A stretch of 61,195 nt of DNA, from assembly GCA_003241685.1 (NCBI GenBank), contig QFPJ01000016.1:1-61195 (forward strand). Direction: 5' to 3'. The position numbers and the translations under genes are program-made. Under the pieces are notes generated by a model. It saw only the letters and a program-made list of their open reading frames with translations, did not search any database and was not told where the DNA came from. The DNA comes from Sphingopyxis macrogoltabida. GTDB lineage: Bacteria; Pseudomonadota; Alphaproteobacteria; Sphingomonadales; Sphingomonadaceae. Below are positions 1-9,086 of the stretch, in pieces (positions within the stretch are counted from its first letter, which is position 1; every line of letters begins with the position of its first letter).

Positions 1-1017
<1,017 letters not shown>

Positions 1018-1022
1018 TGAAA

Positions 1023-1051
1023 TTTCCCCTCCCGCTTCGGCGGGAGGGAAA
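1023..1051 (+). promoter_or_regulatory. Intercistronic hairpin between atpD and atpC
   Basis: A GC-rich stem with arms at 1023-1035 and 1040-1051 (12 bp with one bulged C) closes on a TTCG tetraloop. It fills most of the atpD-atpC gap. There is no T-run after it, so a full terminator is unlikely. I infer a processing, stability or partial-attenuation element, which would fit the 3:1 beta:epsilon stoichiometry. The hairpin is read directly; the role is a guess. Confidence 0.5.
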
Positions 1052-1063
1052 TGAGAGACTGAC

Positions 1064-1321
1064 ATGGCCCTGAAGTTCGAACTCGTCACCCCCGCCCGCC
1101 TCGAAAGGTCGAGCGACGTCTATATGGTCACCGTGCCGGGCAGCGAGGGCGATTTCTCGGTGCTCGAAGGCCATGCGCCCTTCATGGCGACGCTGCGCAA
1201 CGGGCCGCTGAACATCTATGCATCGCAGGGCGCCGAACCCGAGACGATCGAGGTCGAGGGCGGCTTCGCCGAAGTCAACGAAGCCGGTCTGACCGTGCTC
1301 GCCGAGCATATCGCCCGCTGA
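1064..1321 (+). CDS. atpC: ATP synthase F1 epsilon subunit, short form
   Basis: Epsilon subunit of the F1 central stalk, coupling gamma rotation to the c-ring. The 85 residues comprise only the N-terminal ten-stranded beta-sandwich (MALKFELVTPARL, then PGSEGDFSVLEGHAPFMA and a GGFAEV segment). The usual C-terminal two-helix domain of about 45-50 residues is absent. The stop is followed directly by a strong terminator, so this is the natural end and not a window artefact. Family members are usually 130-140 residues; short forms are known in alphaproteobacteria. Without the C-terminal helices the protein should be unable to inhibit ATPase activity by the extended-epsilon mechanism. Confidence 0.96.
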   Translation: MALKFELVTPARLERSSDVYMVTVPGSEGDFSVLEGHAPFMATLRNGPLNIYASQGAEPETIEVEGGFAEVNEAGLTVLAEHIAR

Positions 1322-1342
1322 CACCGCGCGATCGAACGATAG

Positions 1343-1368
1343 AAAAGGGGCCCGCGGGCCCCTTTTTT
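1343..1368 (+). terminator. Rho-independent terminator of the atp operon
   Basis: A perfect GC-rich palindrome around CCCGCGGG, flanked by AAAAGGGG and CCCCTTTT and followed by further T residues, begins 22 bp after the atpC stop. It is the clearest intrinsic terminator in the window. Confidence 0.9.
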
Positions 1369-1413
1369 CGTTGGCGGATTTGGGGTGGGGAGCGGACGTT
1401 TTCCACCCACTAT

Positions 1414-1488
1414 CGTCATTCCGGACTTGATCCGGAATCCACTACACCGCCGCCGTCATGGACCCCGGATCAAGTCCGGGGTGACGAG
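1414..1488. repeat. Intergenic palindromic repeat, family A (GGACTTGATCC type), copy 1
   Basis: Left arm CGTCATTCCGGACTTGATCC and right arm CCCCGGATCAAGTCCGGGG form a long imperfect inverted repeat. Related copies lie at 1701-1765 (decayed) and 32958-33031. Such elements are common between genes in sphingomonad genomes; no coding capacity is seen. Confidence 0.75.
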
Positions 1489-1532
1489 GCGTGACAGATC
1501 CGCAATCGGTCGTTTGCCGTCGTTCCCCTTTC

Positions 1533-1650
1533 CGTTCGTGTCGAGCGAAGTCGAGACACCCATCGACCTCACGCCATGCCGAGGGGCATCTCGACTTCAG
1601 CCAAAGGTCGAAGTTTATCCTGAGCGCCTGCCAAGGCAGTCGAAGGGCTC
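1533..1650. repeat. Intergenic repeat, family B (TCGAGCGAAGTCGAGA type), copy 1
   Basis: Contains TTCGTGTCGAGCGAAGTCGA, then GGGGCATCTCGACTTCAGCC, then a further segment ending in GGCAGTCGAAGGGC. The inverted CGAAGTCGAGA and TCTCGACTTC elements can pair. A related but more symmetric copy is at 44112-44193. The 1322-2031 gap holds this and three other repeat modules and no credible gene. Confidence 0.65.
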
Positions 1651-1700
1651 TATGCGAACGGGGCTAGGTAGGGCAGCTTGCGGTCGTTTCCTACCCTTTG

Positions 1701-1765
1701 TCATTCCGGACTTGATCCGGAATCCACTTCGGCGGCGCCTTCATGCCCCCGGATCAGGTCGGCGG
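1701..1765. repeat. Family A repeat, copy 2 (decayed right arm)
   Basis: The left arm TCATTCCGGACTTGATCCGG is intact. The right arm reads CCCCCGGATCAGGTCGG and has lost most of its complementarity. It is a degenerate version of the element at 1414-1488, about 290 bp away. Confidence 0.65.
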
Positions 1766-1786
1766 CTAACCCGCACCATCGTTACG

Positions 1787-1910
1787 CGTCATGGCGAGCC
1801 CGGCGGAAGCCGGGAGAAGCCGGGAGAAGCCGGGGGAAGCCATCTCCAGCCATCGTCCTGCCTTGTCGATCGCTGGAGATGACTTCGTCGCTCCGCTCCT
1901 CGCAATGACG
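1787..1910. repeat. Intergenic repeat, family C, with internal 10-bp tandem repeats
   Basis: The ends CGTCATGGCGAG (1787-1798) and CTCGCAATGACG (1899-1910) are inverted copies with one mismatch. Inside, the 10-mer AAGCCGGGAG is repeated about 3.5 times at 1807-1841. The ends look like a miniature mobile-like repeat; no transposase or flanking duplication is evident. Confidence 0.6.
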
Positions 1911-2031
1911 AAACGGGCGTTTCATCGGCACGCCTTCTTTTGCTTCGTCAGACGGGACATTGTCCTGCTCGCGGCCGGAAGCCGGGTTAAAGCCAATTTA
2001 ACCCTGTTTCGCCTAAGGAAAAGGCCGGATC

Positions 2032-4107
2032 ATGACCTATTTCGCGCAGGATATCGCCGGATTCGCATTCGGCACGCTTTTCGCAGCGCTGGTCTTCATC
2101 CTTCCCGCCTTTGCGAGTCTTCTGTTGATCGAGCGCCTCGGCCGCACACGCGGTTTTCCGCCGGTCGGCGGCGGCTGGCAGCGGGCCGGCTGGGCCCTCA
2201 TCCTGGCGCTGGCGATCCTTCCCGCGCTCGACGCGCTCGCCATACGCGCCATCGGCATCGGCGGGACGCTGGCCCTGCACGCCGTTCCGGTGCTGGCCGC
2301 GATCCCGCTGTATCGACGCCCCGCGTTCCGGGTCGACCGGCCCTTTGCCGCGCTGGTGCTGCTCTGGTGGCTGCTCGTCGCGGTCGCGGTCGTCGATGTC
2401 GACAGCGGCGACCGGCTTTATCAGAGCCTGATCGTCTTCGACATGGTCAAGCATGCCGCGACGGTCGAAAGCATCGCGCAATATGGCCTGCCGCTGCACG
2501 ATCCTTTTTATGCCCGCGCCGAGCCCGCGGGCTATTATTATTATTACTACGTCTGGGGGGCGCTGGTGCGCTGGATCGCCGGCGGACTGGTCGACAGCCG
2601 CATGGCCTTTGCAGCGACCGCCTTCTGGTCGGGCCTGACCTTCGTCGCGCTGCTGTGGCGCGTCGCAAAGGACGCGGCGTTGATCCGGATCGGCCGCGAC
2701 CGCCGCGTCCTGCTGATCTGCGCCCTGCTATGCTTCGTGACCGGGCTCGATCTGGTGCCGGTGCTGCTGGACTTTTTCCTGACCGGCGCCGCGCCCCGGC
2801 AGGTCGATTACTGGAACGAGGAAGTCCGCTTCGCGCTGACATCGATGATGTGGGTTCCGCATCATCTGGGCAGCTTCATGGCCGTCTGGGCCGGTGTACT
2901 CCTGTTGACCCGCGCCGCCACGCCCCGGCCGTCCCGCCCCATCCCGCCGCCGCTGCGCCTTGCGCTCGCGGGTCTGGCCGGGGCCTGCTTTACGACCGCC
3001 TTCGGAATGTCGGCATGGATCGCGCTCGGCGCGGCGCCGGCGCTGCTGCTGTGGACGCTGGTCGAAACGTACCGGGGACGCCCGCAACTGCTGTTGTACG
3101 CCGCCGTCGCGGCCCTCGCCGCGCTGCTCCTCGCCGCGCCGCAGCTTGCCGACCTGATCCGCGGGCGGGTGGGCGACGGGTTTCCGGTCGACCTGTGGAT
3201 TCGCCGCGTCAGCGGCTTTCAATATGGCAACGCCGGCACGGCGCAGGCGCTGCTCGTCCTGGCGCTCCTGCCGATCGGCTATGCGCTGGAATTCGGCCTA
3301 TTCGCGCTTGGCGCCAATGTCTATCTGCGCCTTTATGGCCGGTCGAAGACCGCGGCGCCCGCGGTCGGACATCCGGTCCGCGCCTTTCTGCTGATCGGTT
3401 TCGTGACGTCGCTTCTGATCGCCACCTTCGTCAAGTCGAGCATCATCAACAATGACCTCGGCTGGCGCATCATCTGGTTCGCGCAGTTCGCCGCGATGGT
3501 CTGGACCGCGGCGGTGGTGCAGCACATGGCGCCGCGATCGCCGCTGTCCCCGCCCCGCTTCGGAGTCCTGAACCCCCGGGCGGCGTGGTGGATCGTCCTG
3601 TTCATCGGCGTCGCGGGCAATGCCTGGGACATGGCCGGTCTGCGGACGCGCTTTGCCGATCCGGCCGGCGCCCTTCCGGACCCGGTCAACCGCGAGCCGC
3701 GGGACGACATGGCGCAGCGCCGGGCTTATGACTGGGCCAACGCGCGACTGCCGCACGACGCGATCCTTCAGCATAATCCGGCTCTCCGCCTTCGCCTCTT
3801 CGATTTCGGCCTCTATGGCCGCAACCGGGTCGCGCTGGCCGACGGCGCCGCCAATCTGTTCGGCACCAGCGCGGCGATGACGGCGGACCGGCTGGCGGCG
3901 ATCCGGCCGATCTTCGAACGGCCGCTGACGGCGGCACAAATGGCCGCCACGGCGCGGGCGAACCATATCGACTATCTGATCTTCATCGCCGCCGATCCGG
4001 TCTGGCAAGGCGCGGGCGGCCCGCCGCACCCGCTGACCTGCCTTTACAGAAACGCGCGCGTGTGCATCGTCGATGTCGCATCCATCGGGAAAGGGGCTTC
4101 CGATTAA
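2032..4107 (+). CDS. Polytopic membrane protein with six-tyrosine motif, GT-C/YYY-like
   Basis: A 691-residue integral membrane protein with about a dozen hydrophobic segments and a soluble-looking C-terminal part. Six consecutive tyrosines at residues 168-173 sit in AGYYYYYYVWGALV, shortly after FDMVKHAATVESIAQYGLPLHDPF. A periplasmic loop with a tyrosine cluster in a GT-C-like membrane fold recalls the YYY-named DUF2298 proteins, but membership is only inferred. GT-C enzymes transfer sugars from polyprenyl phosphates on the outer face of the membrane. The start has an AAGGA-type ribosome site. The gene overlaps the next one by 35 bp, so they are probably translated together. No specific function is claimed. 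Confidence 0.7.
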   Translation: MTYFAQDIAGFAFGTLFAALVFILPAFASLLLIERLGRTRGFPPVGGGWQRAGWALILALAILPALDALAIRAIGIGGTLALHAVPVLAAIPLYRRPAFRVDRPFAALVLLWWLLVAVAVVDVDSGDRLYQSLIVFDMVKHAATVESIAQYGLPLHDPFYARAEPAGYYYYYYVWGALVRWIAGGLVDSRMAFAATAFWSGLTFVALLWRVAKDAALIRIGRDRRVLLICALLCFVTGLDLVPVLLDFFLTGAAPRQVDYWNEEVRFALTSMMWVPHHLGSFMAVWAGVLLLTRAATPRPSRPIPPPLRLALAGLAGACFTTAFGMSAWIALGAAPALLLWTLVETYRGRPQLLLYAAVAALAALLLAAPQLADLIRGRVGDGFPVDLWIRRVSGFQYGNAGTAQALLVLALLPIGYALEFGLFALGANVYLRLYGRSKTAAPAVGHPVRAFLLIGFVTSLLIATFVKSSIINNDLGWRIIWFAQFAAMVWTAAVVQHMAPRSPLSPPRFGVLNPRAAWWIVLFIGVAGNAWDMAGLRTRFADPAGALPDPVNREPRDDMAQRRAYDWANARLPHDAILQHNPALRLRLFDFGLYGRNRVALADGAANLFGTSAAMTADRLAAIRPIFERPLTAAQMAATARANHIDYLIFIAADPVWQGAGGPPHPLTCLYRNARVCIVDVASIGKGASD

Positions 4108-4684
4108 ACCGATCATCTCCCTCCTGCTGACCCTGGCGCTGGCGGTCGCGGCCGGTTTCGCCCTGTATGTCGGCCTGACCCGCACACCGCTGTTCGCCGG
4201 GGTGTCGATCCTTTTCTATCGCGGCCTGATCCTGTGCGCGCTGTCCGCCGTGATCGTGATGGCGGCGATGGCGCTGCGCCGGCGGTTCGACCCGGCGACC
4301 ATCATCGCGGCCGGGGCTTTGTCGCTCAGTTTCAACATCTGCTTCCTGATCGTCCTGCCGGTCACGCTCGACCGATCGATCAGCGTCTTCATGCTGACCC
4401 AGATCGAACAGCATCAGGACGAAGCCCTCGACAGCCGGCGGATCACCGAAATCTTCGTCCAGAAATATGTCGGCGACATGCGGCAGATGGACCGGCGGAT
4501 CGCCGAGCAGACAACGTCGGGCAATGTCGTGACGGTCGACGGTCACATCCGCCTGACCGATCAGGGCCGCCGGTTCCTGGCGCTTTCGCGGGCGCTGGCA
4601 CGGCTTTTCGGGACCGACCCGCGCTTCGTCGGCCTTGCCCCCACCGTGCCGGAAGACGGCGCCGCCGCCGCGCCGCCGCGTTAG
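4073..4684 (+). CDS. Hypothetical membrane protein, partner of the upstream YYY-like gene
   Basis: 203 residues. Three predicted transmembrane helices (about residues 12-32, 43-65 and 75-95) are followed by a roughly 100-residue polar domain (HQDEALDSRRITEIFVQKYVGDMRQMDRRIAEQTTS and onward) that is probably extracytoplasmic, with an alanine/proline-rich tail. I do not recognise the family. The 35-bp overlap with the preceding gene argues for a shared operon and function, possibly an accessory subunit in cell-surface glycan transfer. Confidence 0.65.
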   Translation: MSHPSGKGLPIKPIISLLLTLALAVAAGFALYVGLTRTPLFAGVSILFYRGLILCALSAVIVMAAMALRRRFDPATIIAAGALSLSFNICFLIVLPVTLDRSISVFMLTQIEQHQDEALDSRRITEIFVQKYVGDMRQMDRRIAEQTTSGNVVTVDGHIRLTDQGRRFLALSRALARLFGTDPRFVGLAPTVPEDGAAAAPPR

Positions 4685-4706
4685 GCGGAATGCGCGGCCG
4701 GTCCTG

Positions 4707-6296
4707 TCACGATCGCACGGCCGCCGCCGTCCGGCGCGGGATGCAGGCCAGCACGATCACATAACCGCTGCCGAAATCGCGGCAATTCCAGTGAGCGCGA
4801 TCCTGCCGCAGTTTTGGCGGGAAACGCGCCGACATCGTGCCCGGCACCTTTGCATCATAAATCCAGATCACCGCGCCGTCGCCGCGCGCCAGCCGGGCGA
4901 CCACCGGGTTCGGATCACCCCCAGCGGGGTAGCGCGGCAGCACGACCTCGGCCGCCGGACGCCCTTCGCGCGCCAGAAAATAGCCGCCGACCTCCGCCAT
5001 ACGCGCGGGATCGGCCAGCGCGGCGGTGGGATTGTCCCAGAAAAAGACCAGCCGATCCGCCCCGCCCTGCTCCGCGATCCAGCGCGACGGACGTTCCACG
5101 CCGAAACTGTAGCGCGCGGTATATTCGGGGTGCGCGATCCGGTCGGCGACCGAAACCGCCGCGGTGGCCATGACCGCGATCACGATCAGCGTCGGCGCGG
5201 CGGGGAAAACGCGCGCCACGCCGCGCAGCCACAACGGCACCACGAACAGCATCGCCGGGGCGTATGCGATCAGGTATCGCGGAATGAAGCTGGGCCAGAC
5301 GAAACCGGCGGCCAGTACGATAAGAAACGCCCCGACCCCGCTTCCCGCAAGCGCGATTTCCGCGGTCGACGCATCGAATCGCAGGCGCGACGATGCGCCC
5401 TGCCGCAACCGGGCATAGAATGTCGTCGCCATCGCCGCGACCAGCAGCGCACCCAGTCCCACGCTGCCAAAGAACAGCAACGGAATATGGACGACGTCGC
5501 CGAAACCCAGCGGCAGATACCAGCCGCCCGCGCCGGTGAATTTCAGCAGCAACGGCAGGTGCCACATCATCCAGACCGCCATCGGCGCCAGGGGCAGCAA
5601 TGCGGGCCAGCAGCGCACCGCGCGCATCCGCCAGATGCCGACGAAGGCCATCCCCTGCAGCCCCGCAATGACCGCCGCATGATAATGGGTCAGCACCGCG
5701 AGCGCCGACAGGCCGGTCCACAGCAGCGCGCGCCGCGTATCGGGCGCTTCGATCAGGCGGAGAAAGGCGATCGCCTGCGCCGACGCCAGCAGCAGGATCA
5801 GCGAATAGGGGCGCACTTCGGTGCCGTTCGCCAGCGCCGGGACCCACAGTGCCACCGTCACCGCCCACAGCGCGCGCGTCGTGCGGTCGCCCGGTCCTTT
5901 CGCCCAGAGCAGCCACGGCGCCGCGAGCGCGAAGGCGAGGCCCGGCAGCCGCAGCGCGACATTGGCGTCGCCCGCCAGCTTCTCCCAGCCCCACAGGATC
6001 GAATAATAGACGGGGCCGCTGAGTTCGGCGAGGCACCAGCGGATCAGCGAGGCCGGGTCGGGCTGCGCCGCGATGACCGCGCTGAACCCTTCGTCCATCG
6101 ACAGGGGCATCGTCAGGCCCGACAGCAGCTGCGTGGCCATGAACAGCAGCATCGCGGCGGCGAACAGCCCGGTCGGTATATCTCCGGCGGCCATGCGCGC
6201 GGTCCAGCGGCGAGGCGGCGCGGCTTTCCGCTGGTGAAAGGCAAGCGATGGCATCCGCGCGTCGTCCCCGTTGCGGACCCCCGCGGAGTCCATCAT
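4707..6296 (-). CDS. GT39/ArnT-like membrane glycosyltransferase
   Basis: A 529-residue polytopic protein of the GT-C superfamily, the fold that uses polyprenyl-phosphate sugars as donors on the periplasmic side. The first periplasmic loop carries the conserved acidic pair in PLSMDEGFS (D68, E69), the presumed catalytic/metal site. The segment NGTEVRPYSLILL matches the EvRpY region common in PMT/GT39-like bacterial proteins. About eleven hydrophobic segments follow an arginine-rich cytoplasmic N-terminus. It converges with the two-gene membrane set at 2032-4684. Donor and acceptor cannot be told from sequence. The start may lie a few codons inside, at the ATG for MPSLAF. Confidence 0.75.
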   Translation of the reverse strand: MMDSAGVRNGDDARMPSLAFHQRKAAPPRRWTARMAAGDIPTGLFAAAMLLFMATQLLSGLTMPLSMDEGFSAVIAAQPDPASLIRWCLAELSGPVYYSILWGWEKLAGDANVALRLPGLAFALAAPWLLWAKGPGDRTTRALWAVTVALWVPALANGTEVRPYSLILLLASAQAIAFLRLIEAPDTRRALLWTGLSALAVLTHYHAAVIAGLQGMAFVGIWRMRAVRCWPALLPLAPMAVWMMWHLPLLLKFTGAGGWYLPLGFGDVVHIPLLFFGSVGLGALLVAAMATTFYARLRQGASSRLRFDASTAEIALAGSGVGAFLIVLAAGFVWPSFIPRYLIAYAPAMLFVVPLWLRGVARVFPAAPTLIVIAVMATAAVSVADRIAHPEYTARYSFGVERPSRWIAEQGGADRLVFFWDNPTAALADPARMAEVGGYFLAREGRPAAEVVLPRYPAGGDPNPVVARLARGDGAVIWIYDAKVPGTMSARFPPKLRQDRAHWNCRDFGSGYVIVLACIPRRTAAAVRS

Positions 6297-6480
6297 CCGG
6301 CCATCGCGGTTAACGCCAATTGATTAGCATTCCATTTATCACGTCCGGCCGCGCCGACGATTGCGAAGAGCGCATTAGGAGAATGTCAAAGTTTAAGACC
6401 TATTCACCCTGTCCATTGGGGGTTTTCCAGCACTGGCCGGGACACTCCCGCTTGGATTGAGTCGAAAGCAGGATAAAGCG

Positions 6481-7980
6481 ATGAGCGCATTCGGACGCCG
6501 ACCTGGAACCGCTGGCCGCCCCGCCTTTGGCGTGGCGAAGCCGATGCAGACTGGCCCCGGCATCGCGGGCGGCGGCGCGCAGTTTCCCGCCATCGACACG
6601 CCGTCGGCGCCCGCCGCGGAGCCCGTCCCGACGAACCTCAGCCCCGAGCTGGAGGCGATGGAACGGCTGAACCAGCGGTCGAGCGCCGAATCGATGGAGC
6701 CCGAAAAGGCGCAGGGCTTCGAAGCCAGCGTCCACAAGATCAAGGAACAGGTGCTGCCGCGCCTGCTCGAACGCGTCGATCCCGAAGCCGCCGCGACGCT
6801 CAACAAGGATGAGCTGACCGAGGAATTCCGCCCGATCATCCTCGAAGTGCTCGCCGAGCTGCGCATCACGCTCAATCGCCGCGAACAGTTCGCGCTGGAA
6901 AAGGTGCTGGTCGACGAATTGCTCGGTTTCGGCCCGCTCGAGGAATTGCTCGCCGACCCCGACATTTCGGACATCATGGTCAACGGCCCCTACCAGACCT
7001 ATGTCGAGCGCAAGGGCCAGTTGGTCATCGCGCCGATCCAGTTTCGCGACGAACAGCATCTGTTCCAGATCGCGCAGCGCATCTGCAACCTCGTCGGTCG
7101 CCGCGTCGACCAGACCACGCCGCTGGCCGACGCCCGTTTGAAGGACGGCAGCCGCGTCAACGTGATCGTGCCGCCGCTCAGCTTGCGCGGCACCGCCATT
7201 TCGATTCGTAAATTCTCGGCCAAGCCGATCACGCTCGACATGCTCTGCCAATGGGGCGCGATGAGCCAGAAGATGTGCACCGCGCTGAAAATCGCGGGCG
7301 CCAGCCGGTTCAACATCGTCATTTCGGGCGGCACGGGTTCAGGCAAGACGACGATGCTCAACGCGCTGTCGAAGATGATCGACCCCGGCGAACGCGTGCT
7401 GACGATCGAGGACGCCGCCGAACTTCGCCTGCAACAGCCGCACTGGCTGCCGCTGGAAACGCGTCCCGCGAACCTGGAGGGCAACGGCGCCATTCACATG
7501 GGCGACCTGGTCAAGAACGCGCTGCGCATGCGTCCCGACCGCATCATCATGGGCGAGGTTCGCGGCCAGGAATGTTTCGACCTGCTCGCCGCGATGAACA
7601 CGGGCCACGACGGGTCGATGTGCACGCTGCACAGCAACTCGCCCCGCGAATGCCTCGGCCGTATGGAAAATATGGTGCTGATGGGCGACATCAAGATTCC
7701 GAAGGAAGCGATCTCGAAACAGATCGCCGACTCGGTCGACCTGATCGTCCAGATCAAGCGTCTGCGCGACGGGTCGCGCCGCGTCACCAACGTGACGGAG
7801 GTCATCGGCATGGAAGGCGACGTCATCGTAACCCAGGAATTGTTCAAGTTCGAATATCACGACGAGGACAAGGACGGAAAGATCGTCGGCGAATATCGCT
7901 CGATGGGTCTGCGCCCCTATACGCTGGAAAAGGCGCGCCAGTTCGGTTTCGACCAGCCCTATCTGGAAGCCTGCCTCTGA
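6481..7980 (+). CDS. cpaF: CpaF-type pilus assembly ATPase
   Basis: Secretion ATPase of the Tad/Flp type IVc pilus family; its hexamer powers pilus extension and retraction at the inner membrane. Walker A GGTGSGKT is at residues 283-290. The N-terminal domain has the typical FGPLEELLADPDISDIMVNG segment. The Asp box, Walker B (MRPDRIIMGEVRG) and His box (MNTGHDGSMCTLHSN) are all intact. About 499 residues matches CpaF. I place the start at the ATG at 6481 behind AGGA; an upstream TTG at 6457 adds eight residues. No other tad/cpa gene is nearby, which is unusual because cpaF normally sits within a tad operon. Confidence 0.93.
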   Translation: MSAFGRRPGTAGRPAFGVAKPMQTGPGIAGGGAQFPAIDTPSAPAAEPVPTNLSPELEAMERLNQRSSAESMEPEKAQGFEASVHKIKEQVLPRLLERVDPEAAATLNKDELTEEFRPIILEVLAELRITLNRREQFALEKVLVDELLGFGPLEELLADPDISDIMVNGPYQTYVERKGQLVIAPIQFRDEQHLFQIAQRICNLVGRRVDQTTPLADARLKDGSRVNVIVPPLSLRGTAISIRKFSAKPITLDMLCQWGAMSQKMCTALKIAGASRFNIVISGGTGSGKTTMLNALSKMIDPGERVLTIEDAAELRLQQPHWLPLETRPANLEGNGAIHMGDLVKNALRMRPDRIIMGEVRGQECFDLLAAMNTGHDGSMCTLHSNSPRECLGRMENMVLMGDIKIPKEAISKQIADSVDLIVQIKRLRDGSRRVTNVTEVIGMEGDVIVTQELFKFEYHDEDKDGKIVGEYRSMGLRPYTLEKARQFGFDQPYLEACL

Positions 7981-8013
7981 TCCTTCGCGTCGCTGCAAGG
8001 CGCCGATCGGCGG

Positions 8014-8205
8014 CTAGATGCCCTGATGCAGCGCAAAGGCCGTCGCGAAAATCGCGACCCCGGCCGACGCCAGCGCGATCCCGCGCCACGGCATGAATCC
8101 CACGCGATCGACGTCGCGGCGGTTGTTGCGGCGCCAGTTCGCGACCTCGGCAATGCCGAACAGCGCGGCGGCCCCGATGCCGATCGACAGCATGGACACT
8201 TGCAT
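8014..8205 (-). CDS. Small membrane protein (63 aa), unknown
   Basis: A short reading frame with two hydrophobic segments (about residues 3-18 and 41-58) separated by a basic loop rich in Arg and Asn. The start at 8205 has an AAGGGAAG ribosome site. It sits between convergent cpaF and the divergent methyltransferase-like gene at 8259. I do not recognise the family. Coding is supported by the hydrophobic pattern and the start signal only. Confidence 0.5.
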   Translation of the reverse strand: MQVSMLSIGIGAAALFGIAEVANWRRNNRRDVDRVGFMPWRGIALASAGVAIFATAFALHQGI

Positions 8206-8258
8206 CGGCGCGCTTCCCTTCGCACAACGTCCCTCCCCCCAATGGAGAGAGGCCCCAT

Positions 8259-9086
8259 ATGCGACCGCTATATTTTTTTGCAACCGCCGCCGCGGCGATC
8301 GCGCTGCCCGTGGCAGTCCATGCCGACCATCACGCCGCCGCATCGACCGCCACGGCCGCCGACGCGATCACCGCCGCCGTTGCGGCGCCGACGCGCACCC
8401 CCGCCAATGGCGCGCGCGACGCCTGGCGCCATCCCGCCGAAACGCTGGCCTTCTTTGGCGTGAAGCCCGGCGACACGATCGTCGAGCTGTGGCCCGGTGG
8501 CGGCTGGTACACCGAAATTCTCGCCCCGCTGACCAAAGCGGGCGGCGGCACCCTCTATGCCGCCGCACCGTGGGAACGCGGGCTCAACCGGGTGAAGGAA
8601 AAGCAGGCGGCCGACGCGGCCACCTATGGCGCGGTCAAGCTCGCCGAATTTCCCGCCGCCGGCGCGGGGCCGAAAGTGCCCGACGGCAGCGCCGATGTCG
8701 TGCTGACCTTTCGCAATGTCCACAACTGGCGCTTCGGCGGCGCCGACAACACCGCCGAGGCGTTCAAGCAGATTTTCGCGATGCTGAAGCCGGGTGGCGT
8801 GCTGGGTGTCGTCGAGCACCGGCTGAACGAGGATGACGACAGCGCCAAGGAAGAAAAATCGGGTTATATGAAGGAAAGCTCGATCATCGCCTTTGCCGAA
8901 GCCGCCGGCTTCAAACTGGCGGACAAGAGCGAGGTCAATGCGAATCCCAAGGATAGCAAGGATTATGAAAAGGGCGTGTGGACGCTGCCCCCCTCGCTGC
9001 GCGAAGGCGATACCGATCGGGCCAAATATGTCGCGATCGGCGAATCGGACCGCATGACGCTGAAATTCGTGAAGCCGGCAAACTGA
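8259..9086 (+). CDS. Exported class I methyltransferase-fold protein
   Basis: 275 residues beginning with a signal peptide (MRPLYFFATAAAAIALPVAVHA, cleavage near residue 22). A Rossmann-like methyltransferase domain follows: motif I as VELWPGGGWYTEIL, a VPDGSADVVLTFRNVHNW motif and a LKPGGVLGVVEHR motif typical of SAM-dependent enzymes. An exported SAM-fold protein is odd because SAM is cytoplasmic. It may have lost methyl transfer or bind another ligand. Proteins of this layout occur in sphingomonads as predicted methyltransferases. It is followed with a slight overlap by aat. Confidence 0.75.
   Translation: MRPLYFFATAAAAIALPVAVHADHHAAASTATAADAITAAVAAPTRTPANGARDAWRHPAETLAFFGVKPGDTIVELWPGGGWYTEILAPLTKAGGGTLYAAAPWERGLNRVKEKQAADAATYGAVKLAEFPAAGAGPKVPDGSADVVLTFRNVHNWRFGGADNTAEAFKQIFAMLKPGGVLGVVEHRLNEDDDSAKEEKSGYMKESSIIAFAEAAGFKLADKSEVNANPKDSKDYEKGVWTLPPSLREGDTDRAKYVAIGESDRMTLKFVKPAN

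Noticed and set aside
1807..1841. Tandem 10-bp AAGCCGGGAG repeats as a CRISPR-like array
   Set aside because: Units are contiguous with no spacers and no cas genes; a simple tandem repeat inside family C.
1678..1908. Short frames across the post-atp repeats as genes
   Set aside because: They run through repeat families A and C, lack ribosome sites and show no protein-like composition.
4635..6323. Plus-strand frame opposite the GT39-like gene
   Set aside because: Composition is Arg/Gln-rich and non-hydrophobic; the minus strand shows GT-C features.
6383..6460. A 25-codon frame before cpaF, possibly a leader peptide
   Set aside because: The AGGAG is too close to the ATG (one to two bases), and no leader or attenuator features were found.
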